Shown here one piece after another: positions 6,036-11,846 of a stretch of 11,846 bases of DNA. The stretch spans positions 1 through 11,846 of the forward strand of contig JAFGQA010000056.1 in NCBI GenBank assembly GCA_016935885.1. The letters run 5' to 3'. This DNA comes from Phycisphaerae bacterium. GTDB taxonomy: Bacteria > Planctomycetota > Phycisphaerae > UBA1845 > UTPLA1. Every line of letters starts with the position of its first letter. Positions within the stretch are counted from its first letter, which is position 1. A model generated the notes under the pieces. That model did no database searches, was not told the origin of the DNA, and was given only the letters and a program-made list of their open reading frames with translations. A program made the translations under genes and the position numbers.

Positions 6036-7538
6036 ATGTGCTCCGCGCGAAACGACAGCCTGCTATCCACGGTCTTCCTCACTATTGGCGTCTTTCTCTC
6101 CATGTCGCCCGTGGTTTCAGGGCATGCCGGACAGCACTTGGGCCTGAAAATCTCGATCAGCGACGAGGAGGTCGCCTACGAGGTGCTCCTCTCGAACGAT
6201 TTCCTCAACACGCTGATCCCCGTTGAACGCGACGGGCTCAAGTTGTCTTTGGACGGTGACACGTTCCGCTTCGACGATCCGGAACAGGAGAAACGCGAGC
6301 GCGAGGCGCTCGAGGCTTTCTTCAAAGACATCAACCCGGTATCGATAGACGGCGTCGTCGTCAAGCCGATCCTCAAGCTGATACAGTTCATTCCCGCCAT
6401 CGACACCTACCTCGGTCAGCCCAATCCTGAACTCCCGCCGGACCTCCGCGTCGTCCTCACCTATCCAGGCAAGGGGCGACCGAAGGAGGTCTCGATGGTC
6501 TGGGAGGTGTACGCCCGAGATCTCAGCCAGCCTTGGTTCGCGGAGAACCCGACGTTGGACGTGGCGGCGGAACTGGACGCCTACGACGAGAACCGGATCA
6601 TCTTCTTCAGTCGAAAGGAACCTGAAGTGATCTGGCACGCGCCGGGCAAGCCGGTGAAGCAGAGGGTTATGCCGGTGATCGTGGCGTCCGAGCCAACGAG
6701 GATCCGGATTCCGCTGGTTTCAGTGGGCATCGCGGTGGCCTGGGCGCTCGGCCTGGTTGGGGTCCGGTTCTCCGGCCGTTGGCAGTCTATGCGCCGGCGG
6801 GTGCTGGCCTGGTCAGCCATTCCGATCATCGCGGTGCTGTTTTGCCACGATGTCCTTGTTGCCCGTGTGACTGCTCCGTGGGGCGAGAGGGTGAAGCCAC
6901 CCGGTGAACGGGAGTCGGTGAGCATCTTGTCGTCTTTGCACCGGAACATCTACCGCGCTTTCGATTACAAGACGGAGAGCGATATCTATGATGTCCTGGC
7001 GCGAAGCGTCGACGGCCCCCTGCTCGACCAGGTCTACAATGAGGTGTATCAGGGCCTGATCATGCGCGACCAGGGCGGGGCGGTCGCGCGGGTTCAGTCG
7101 GTGGACATCCTGGAGGCCGAAGCGGTATCATCGGGAGTGCTGCCTGATTCCGGCGAGGTCGCATTTCGGGTCTGTTGTCGGTGGCGGGTCCACGGCGCGG
7201 TCTATCACTGGGGCCACGTCCACTCGCGCACGAACGAGTACGAGGCCGTCTACACCGTTGCCCAGCGCAGCGGCACTTGGAAGATCACCGGGGCCGAGGT
7301 GCTGGAACAGCACCGTGTTGTCGAGGAAGGCGACGAGCCATCCGGGACCGACGCGGACGAGGATGGTGAGGATGTGGGCTCGCCGGAAGAAGACGACGCA
7401 GGCGCGTACGACGAGGGCGAGGAAGACTGGGAGGAGGACGATTCTGAGGAGGGAGAGCAGGACGAGGGGGATGTGGATATGGAGGACGACGATTCGTCCT
7501 CGCAGCCGCCGGAAGAAGCCGAGGAGCCGCGTGCATGA
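6036..7538 (+). CDS. Secreted/membrane protein with His motif and acidic tail (metal ABC cluster)
   Basis: The 500-residue first gene of the cluster has no family name I am sure of. It opens with a signal peptide (hydrophobic 9-22, likely cut near residue 29), after which the chain begins GHAGQHLGLKI. Residues 30-220 form a soluble domain of alternating strands and helices, with possible resemblance to the ectodomains of HupE/RcnA-type metal proteins (weak inference). Two membrane segments follow (about 225-244 and 255-275). A second soluble domain (about 295-428) ends with a HWGHVHSRTNEYEA block (391-404), with His386, 391, 394 and 396, and WKITGAEVLE, a style seen in NTF2/Tim44-like folds. 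Residues 430-500 are an extremely acidic tail: 38 of 71 residues are D or E, with no Lys or His. The stop overlaps the ATPase start (ATGA), implying translational coupling. A role as membrane partner or metal buffer of the transporter is inferred from position. Confidence 0.75.
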   Translation: MCSARNDSLLSTVFLTIGVFLSMSPVVSGHAGQHLGLKISISDEEVAYEVLLSNDFLNTLIPVERDGLKLSLDGDTFRFDDPEQEKREREALEAFFKDINPVSIDGVVVKPILKLIQFIPAIDTYLGQPNPELPPDLRVVLTYPGKGRPKEVSMVWEVYARDLSQPWFAENPTLDVAAELDAYDENRIIFFSRKEPEVIWHAPGKPVKQRVMPVIVASEPTRIRIPLVSVGIAVAWALGLVGVRFSGRWQSMRRRVLAWSAIPIIAVLFCHDVLVARVTAPWGERVKPPGERESVSILSSLHRNIYRAFDYKTESDIYDVLARSVDGPLLDQVYNEVYQGLIMRDQGGAVARVQSVDILEAEAVSSGVLPDSGEVAFRVCCRWRVHGAVYHWGHVHSRTNEYEAVYTVAQRSGTWKITGAEVLEQHRVVEEGDEPSGTDADEDGEDVGSPEEDDAGAYDEGEEDWEEDDSEEGEQDEGDVDMEDDDSSSQPPEEAEEPRA

Positions 7539-8278
7539 TCGAAATCCGTGGTCTCTATTTCCGGTACGGCGAAGGCACATTCTGCCTGGAGGTCCCCGAG
7601 TTCCGCATCGATCGGGGCGAGAAGCTGGCTTTCATCGGGCCAAGCGGAGCCGGAAAGACTACGCTCGTCTATTTGATCGCCGGCATCCTGACGCCGCAGC
7701 GCGGCTCCATTCGAGTCGAGGACTTCGAGCTGAGCGGTCGGGCCGATCGGCAACTGCGGGACTTTCGCATCTCGCGCATCGGCTTCGTATTTCAAGAATT
7801 CGAGTTGATCGAATACCTGACGGTGCGCGACAACATCCTCCTGCCGTATCACCTGAACGCCACGATGCAGCTCACGGCGGAGGCTCGCCAGGCCGCCGAG
7901 TCGCTGGCCTCGTCCATGAATCTCGGCGACAAGCTGAGGCGATTTCCGAGGACGCTGTCGCACGGCGAAAGGCAGCGCGTGGCCATCTGCCGGGCCCTGA
8001 TCGCTTCACCCGATCTGCTCATCGCGGACGAACCGACCGGGAACCTCGATCCCGAGACCGCCCGCTCGATGCTGGCGATTCTCCTTGCTGAGGTCGAGCG
8101 CCGTGAGGCCACGCTGCTGATGGTCACGCACAATCACAGCCTGCTGGACTCGTTCGATCGCGTGATCGACATCCAGGACTTCGCACGTGGGTCCCAGATG
8201 AGCCACGGGCCTCAGCCTGTGCGGCCATTGACCCGGGGAGCGAAGTTGAGCGCAGAGACGGAAGGCCGCGCGGACTGA
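7535..8278 (+). CDS. ABC transporter ATP-binding protein, LolD/MacB class
   Basis: The 247-residue cytoplasmic ATPase powers the permease encoded next to it. All motifs are intact: Walker A GPSGAGKTT (residues 35-43, Lys41), Q-loop VFQEFEL (85-91), signature LSHGERQ (141-147; His replaces the more common Ser/Gly at position 3), Walker B LLIADEP with catalytic Glu166, D-loop GNLD, and the switch His199 in MVTHNH. The pattern DEPTGNLDPET and the region around the Q-loop are typical of LolD, MacB and FtsE relatives and less so of ZnuC-type zinc importer ATPases. The last 30 residues, rich in Arg and Gly, are an extra tail with no motif. ATG 7535 overlaps the previous stop by four bases, and GGAG stands 8 bases before it inside the upstream acidic-tail codons. 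Confidence 0.93.
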   Translation: MIEIRGLYFRYGEGTFCLEVPEFRIDRGEKLAFIGPSGAGKTTLVYLIAGILTPQRGSIRVEDFELSGRADRQLRDFRISRIGFVFQEFELIEYLTVRDNILLPYHLNATMQLTAEARQAAESLASSMNLGDKLRRFPRTLSHGERQRVAICRALIASPDLLIADEPTGNLDPETARSMLAILLAEVERREATLLMVTHNHSLLDSFDRVIDIQDFARGSQMSHGPQPVRPLTRGAKLSAETEGRAD

Positions 8279-8326
8279 AGCCCGCGGCTTGTCCGCTGAT
8301 ATCCGTGGCTCTTCGAGGTGGATGCC

Positions 8327-9496
8327 ATGAGCCGCATTCTGTTCTTGGCCTGGCGCTACGTCGTCTACTACAAGGCCAAGACGACCATCTTGACCGTGTG
8401 CCTGACGCTGACGATCGTCCTGCCGCTGACGGCCCATTTGCTGATCGCCCACTATGGCGAGGCGTTGATGTCCCGCGCACGGGCCACGCCGCTGGTTGTC
8501 GGGGCCAAGGGCAACCGCTTTGATCTGGTGTTGAAGGCGTTGTACTTCGGATCGGCGACCGTGGAGCCGATCCACATGGCCGAAGTGGAGGCGATCTGGT
8601 CGAGCGGGCTCGGGACGCCGATTCCGTTGCACCTGCGTTTTACGGCTCGGAAGCACCCGATCGTCGGAACGACGCTCGAATACTTCGAATTCCGAGGATT
8701 GCGAGCCGCCCGAGGAACGCTGCCGCTGGAACTGGGCCAGACCGTCCTGGGGGCTACGGCTGCCGCCGAGTTGCAGCTCGGTCCCGGCGACCATCTGTTC
8801 TCAGACCAGGAAAGCCTGTACGACATCACGAAGACGTATCCATTGAAGATGCACGTCGTGGGCGTGTTGGAGGAGAGTGGGTCGCCCGACGACCAAGCTG
8901 TCTTCGTGGACGTGAAGACCGCCTGGATCATCGAGGGGATAACGCACGGACATCAGGATGTGGTCAAGGCGGCCGACGACGCTGTGATCCTGCGGCGCAC
9001 CGAGGATACCGTCACGACGAGCGACGCGATCATCGAGTACAACGAGGTCACGCCGGAGAACATCGCCTCGTTCCACACGCACGGCGCCGGGGGCGAGTTA
9101 CCGCTGTCGGCGATCATCTTTGTGCCGGCGGACCCGAAGTCGGCCACGCTGCTGAAGGCCCGCTACAATCTGTCGGAGGCCAACCGCATGCTCGTCCCGG
9201 AGGACGTGGTGGACGAGCTGATGGGATTGGTGTTCCGGATCAAGCGGTTCTTCGACGCGAACTTCGCGCTGATCACAGCATCCACGGTTCTTTTCATTGT
9301 CTTGGTTGTCCTTCTTTCACGGCGGATTCGCAAGCGGGAAATGGAGACCATGTACAAGATCGGGTGCAGCCGGATGATGGCATTCTGGCTGCAAGCGGCG
9401 GAGCTTGTTATCGTGTTGGTGATGAGTGTGGCGACGGCGGGCGTGCTCTCGTTGATTGCGCTGCTGGCGGCACCACGTTTCGCGCATTTGCTGTGA
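8327..9496 (+). CDS. FtsX/MacB-type ABC permease
   Basis: The 389-residue inner-membrane partner of the ATPase encoded immediately upstream. It has one N-terminal membrane segment (about 20-42, after the typical LAWRYVVYYKAKTTILT), a large extracytoplasmic domain (about 43-310) like the MacB-type periplasmic core, then an FtsX-like segment with helix 312-331, the cytoplasmic motif RRIRKREMETMYKIGCSR (331-348), where the coupling R-x-x-E-x-x-x-x-x-x-x-G pattern is seen, and a helix at 358-383. Family members usually have four helices; the last one appears absent because the protein ends at APRFAHLL. The extracytoplasmic part holds two His-x-His pairs (207/209 in ITHGHQD and 250/252 in SFHTHGAGG). 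The start is ATG 8327: a GAGGTG lies 6 bases before it. An in-frame GTG at 8318 overlaps that ribosome site and is less likely. Such permeases usually act in lipoprotein release, export or mechanical transmission, not solute import. Confidence 0.88.
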   Translation: MSRILFLAWRYVVYYKAKTTILTVCLTLTIVLPLTAHLLIAHYGEALMSRARATPLVVGAKGNRFDLVLKALYFGSATVEPIHMAEVEAIWSSGLGTPIPLHLRFTARKHPIVGTTLEYFEFRGLRAARGTLPLELGQTVLGATAAAELQLGPGDHLFSDQESLYDITKTYPLKMHVVGVLEESGSPDDQAVFVDVKTAWIIEGITHGHQDVVKAADDAVILRRTEDTVTTSDAIIEYNEVTPENIASFHTHGAGGELPLSAIIFVPADPKSATLLKARYNLSEANRMLVPEDVVDELMGLVFRIKRFFDANFALITASTVLFIVLVVLLSRRIRKREMETMYKIGCSRMMAFWLQAAELVIVLVMSVATAGVLSLIALLAAPRFAHLL

Positions 9497-9508
9497 AGGG
9501 AGGTCCCG
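9497..9508 (+). promoter_or_regulatory. Strong ribosome binding site of the lipoprotein gene
   Basis: GGGAGG sits 6 bases before ATG 9509, within the 12-base gap after the permease stop. It settles the start of the substrate-binding lipoprotein and supports cotranscription. Confidence 0.75.
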
Positions 9509-10492
9509 ATGTCTCGAAGGGACAGCTTAGTGACTCCCGGTTGTGTTCGAGGGCTGCCGGTGCTCGTATGCCTGGGTGCGGGCCTGATGCTGGCATCAGG
9601 ATGTGAGAGCAAGAAGGCGACGCCCAGTGCCCCGGCGGCAGACAAATTGCCCAGCATCTACACAACGTTCTATCCCACGACGTATTTTGTTCAACGCATC
9701 GCCGGGGACAAGGCCAACATTGTGTGCCCTTGTCCGGCTGACGCGGATCCGGCCGTCTGGATGCCCGACGAGAAGACGATTCAGGCCTATCAGAATGCCG
9801 ACATGATCGTCGTCAACGGGGCGTCGTTTGAGAAGTGGCTGGAGAAGGTCATGCTGCCCCAGGCGAGACTCGTCGATACGACCAAGCCGTTCGCCGATGA
9901 GTTCATCACATTGGAAAGAGGGACCACCCACACACACGGACCGAGCGGCCAGCACACGCACGAGGGCATCGACGGGCACACCTGGGTCGATCCCGGCAAT
10001 GCGAAGGTCCAGGCCACGGAGATCAAGAAGGCCCTCGTGAAGAAGTTCCCGGATCATAAGGACGCGTTTGAGAAGGGCTGTGCCGCCCTCGTCAAGGACC
10101 TGGATGCCCTTGACGCCCGGATCAAGGCGGTCTCAGCGAAGATCGGCGATCAGCAACTGCTGTCCAATCATCCGGCATACAACTACGTTGCCCGACGGTA
10201 CGGCTGGAAGATGAAGGTCTTCTATCTGGAACCCGAGGAGGCAACGGGCGAGGAAGAGCTGAACAAGGTGAAGGACTTCTTGAAGGACCACCCCGCGAAG
10301 CACCTCTTTTGGGAGGCGGAGCCCGCGGAGGAGATCGCCAAGCAGATGAAGGACGAATTCGGCCTTGAGAGCGTCTTCTACTCTCCATGCGAGACACTCG
10401 ATCCCGAACAACGCAAGAAGGGCGAAGACTTCTTGACCGTGATGAACGCGAACGTAGACCGGCTCGAAAAGGCATTCGGGAAGGTGGATTGA
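9509..10492 (+). CDS. ZnuA/TroA-type metal-binding lipoprotein (first His ligand missing)
   Basis: The 327-residue protein is built like cluster A-I metal-binding proteins (ZnuA, TroA, PsaA; PF01297), which capture Zn or Mn outside the inner membrane. A signal peptide ends in the lipobox LASGC, so Cys32 would be lipid-modified. Recognisable family blocks are YTTFYPTTYFVQRIAGD (51-67), ADMIVVNGASFEKWL (97-111), a His-rich loop between residues 139 and 157 (HTH, HTHEG), GHTWVDPGNAK (156-166) with ligand His157, LLSNHPAYNYVARRYG (217-232) with ligand His221, and the fourth region LFWEAEPAEEIAKQMKDEFG (266-285). In the usual first motif, D-P-H-x-Y/W, the His is replaced by Ala82 (DPAVWMP). One classical ligand is thus absent, so affinity or specificity may differ. 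The start has a strong ribosome site and lies 12 bases after the permease. Pairing with an FtsX-type permease is unusual. A role in zinc handling is likely but not proven. Confidence 0.88.
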   Translation: MSRRDSLVTPGCVRGLPVLVCLGAGLMLASGCESKKATPSAPAADKLPSIYTTFYPTTYFVQRIAGDKANIVCPCPADADPAVWMPDEKTIQAYQNADMIVVNGASFEKWLEKVMLPQARLVDTTKPFADEFITLERGTTHTHGPSGQHTHEGIDGHTWVDPGNAKVQATEIKKALVKKFPDHKDAFEKGCAALVKDLDALDARIKAVSAKIGDQQLLSNHPAYNYVARRYGWKMKVFYLEPEEATGEEELNKVKDFLKDHPAKHLFWEAEPAEEIAKQMKDEFGLESVFYSPCETLDPEQRKKGEDFLTVMNANVDRLEKAFGKVD

Positions 10493-10521
10493 TCGGGATT
10501 TCGACTATCGCGCATTGGAAG

Positions 10522-11718
10522 ATGGGTGTCATCCGCTTCGCCATCGCCGGGTTGCTTGTCCTTGTGTGGACGCCGGATTGGGCGTTGGCACATCGCGGGC
10601 ACGACTTCGGCAGTCCGTTCCATGCCGCTTCGCTGACGAAGGCGTGCAAGCTCGCCGAGGACGAGTTCAAGGTGGCGTTCGTCTACGTGACCGAGCCGAA
10701 GGGCCGGGCACCTGCATACCTGGAGCGGCCGAGCTGGGACGACTGGAGGACCATCGACCTGCTCCTCCGCGAGACCGTTGCGGTGAAGTTGGACCAACGA
10801 CGAAACGCGGACGAACTGCGTCGCTACGATCTGAGGCAGCTTCCCGCCGTGCTGCTGCTCAACCCGGACGGGACGGAGCGACGGCGGTTCGCCGGTGATC
10901 TGTCCGCCGTGCGACTGATGCGGGAGCTTGCGGCCGACTTGAGCGGGGAGGAATCCGTCGCCCGCGTACGCAAGGCGGTCCAAAGCAGTGGCGGCGAAGA
11001 CCCGATTGCGCGGGAACGACTGGCCGAGGCGCTCACCCGGCGCGGGGCGTTCGCCGACGCCCTTGAGGCGTACCTTTGGTGCCTCGACGTGGGCCTGCGG
11101 AAGTACATCCCCTACGCTGCCAGTCGACGACGACTCCTGCTCAAGGGCTTCGTGACGCTGGCCGAGCAGTATCCGCAGGCACGCCGAACACTGGCAGACC
11201 GTCGAAAGGCAATGGAGCAGACCTTGCTCACCGAGCGGGACGACGTGAACCTCGTCCGCGACCTCGCCGAACTAAATCGGTGTCTGAACGACGAGCCGCG
11301 TAGCTTGTGGTTGTACGACCGGCTTCCCCCCAAGAGCAAGGCCCGCTACGTCTTGTTCGATCGCGTCATCGGCCAATTGGTCGAACACAAGCGATACGAT
11401 GAGGTGTTGGCGATCCTCGATCCGATGCGGACATTCGAGGAGGAAGCCCGATTCGCGCGGCTTCGTGGCGCCCCACAAGGCGAAGGTCCCGAGGCCCGGC
11501 GGGAGCGCGGCACCCGCGCGTTCGCCGTTGCCCGTGGGGCCGAACTCGTCGAGGCCTTGGCGGGATCGAGTCGCATGGACGAAGCCCGTGACCTTGCCGA
11601 CAGGATCATCGAGCTTGAAGACACACCCGAGACGCGGGCATTGTTGAAGCGCCACGCCCAGAATGCCGGGAGCCGCCAACTGATCAAGTACATCGAGTCC
11701 CGACCGACGAAGCCCTGA
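10522..11718 (+). CDS. Secreted thioredoxin-fold protein with C-terminal helical repeats
   Basis: The 398-residue last gene of the cluster. A signal peptide (residues 1-23, cut after ALA) is followed by HRGHDFGSPFH, so the mature chain would begin with His24 and carry His27 and His34. Residues 50-140 fit a thioredoxin-like fold: FKVAFVYVTE strand, a long helix, TVAVKLDQRRN, then RQLPAVLLLNPDGTE, where Pro108 matches the conserved cis-proline, and RRFAGDLSAVRLMREL. The usual CxxC is absent (the site reads EPKGRAPAYLERP), so redox catalysis is unlikely. From residue 160 on, paired helices such as ERLAEALTRRGAFADALEAY look like TPR-type repeats for protein binding. ATG 10522 is chosen because it begins the signal peptide. 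An in-frame TTG at 10489 overlaps the previous stop (TTGA) with purine-rich sequence before it and is an alternative that adds 11 residues. Partner of the metal transporter by position only. Confidence 0.72.
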   Translation: MGVIRFAIAGLLVLVWTPDWALAHRGHDFGSPFHAASLTKACKLAEDEFKVAFVYVTEPKGRAPAYLERPSWDDWRTIDLLLRETVAVKLDQRRNADELRRYDLRQLPAVLLLNPDGTERRRFAGDLSAVRLMRELAADLSGEESVARVRKAVQSSGGEDPIARERLAEALTRRGAFADALEAYLWCLDVGLRKYIPYAASRRRLLLKGFVTLAEQYPQARRTLADRRKAMEQTLLTERDDVNLVRDLAELNRCLNDEPRSLWLYDRLPPKSKARYVLFDRVIGQLVEHKRYDEVLAILDPMRTFEEEARFARLRGAPQGEGPEARRERGTRAFAVARGAELVEALAGSSRMDEARDLADRIIELEDTPETRALLKRHAQNAGSRQLIKYIESRPTKP

Positions 11719-11804
11719 TGTGACATCATGCCAAGGTACCAGCGCGCTTCTATCTGGAACGTTTTAGGGTTGAGCGTGCATGCTCCATTGACGCTTCGTT
11801 GCAG

Positions 11805-11826
11805 CGTCGGCCCCCTGTGGCCGACG
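11805..11826 (+). terminator. Possible hairpin terminator after the operon
   Basis: A perfect 8-base stem CGTCGGCC / GGCCGACG with loop CCCTGT lies about 90 bases after the last stop. It is GC-rich but followed by GGGGATG instead of T residues, so factor-independent termination is uncertain. It could also be another intergenic palindrome or the 5' region of the next gene. Confidence 0.35.
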
Positions 11827-11846
11827 GGGATGACCGGTTTGCCGAC

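Noticed and set aside
7250..7963. Minus-strand open frame with Ser-rich segment
   Set aside because: The serine run is the reverse reading of the Asp/Glu codons of the acidic tail, and it also overlaps the ABC ATPase.

Overview
The window is GC-rich DNA from a Gram-negative-type bacterium. It carries signal peptides, a lipobox and a LolD/FtsX-type transporter, but no rRNA, tRNA, phage or CRISPR signal. My best guess is a member of the Planctomycetota. The basis is the mix of genes (DUF1847, secreted Cys-rich and LolA-like unknowns, a metal-type ABC cluster with thioredoxin-like and helical-repeat partners) and the many short palindromic intergenic repeats. This is inference from general style, not from a marker gene.

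Left part, 1-4551: sparse, with long repeat-rich gaps. Bases 17-240 hold a mosaic of hairpins. Two minus-strand genes follow: a secreted Cys-rich protein of unknown function (260-1042) and a single-pass membrane-anchored periplasmic protein of unknown function (1193-2131). A plus-strand membrane protein (2436-2867) looks like a PrsW-type intramembrane protease that has lost key acidic residues, and its 5' end may be missing. After a repeat-bearing gap comes a minus-strand DUF1847 gene (3350-3943), a small Cys-rich presumed metal-binding protein. The gap 3944-4551 contains a dense cluster of hairpins with similar loops, five perfect copies of a 15-base unit, a 24-base direct repeat on either side of that cluster, and three copies of a 19-base unit.

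Middle, 4552-5868: a stand-alone class I/II PLP-dependent aminotransferase with all hallmark motifs.

Right part, 6036-11718: five plus-strand genes with short gaps or overlaps, probably one operon. They encode (1) a secreted or membrane protein with two TM segments, a His-rich motif and a very acidic tail; (2) an ABC ATPase of the LolD/MacB class; (3) an FtsX/MacB-type permease with large extracytoplasmic domain; (4) a ZnuA/TroA-type metal-binding lipoprotein; and (5) a secreted thioredoxin-fold protein without CxxC, fused to a helical-repeat region. Every non-ATPase member has histidine motifs facing the periplasm. The arrangement suggests a metal (zinc-like) handling machine that uses a mechanotransmission-type permease instead of the ZnuB-type permease normally paired with ZnuA. 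This cluster is the most interesting item in the window. The idea of a single system is inferred from operon layout and motifs, not demonstrated.
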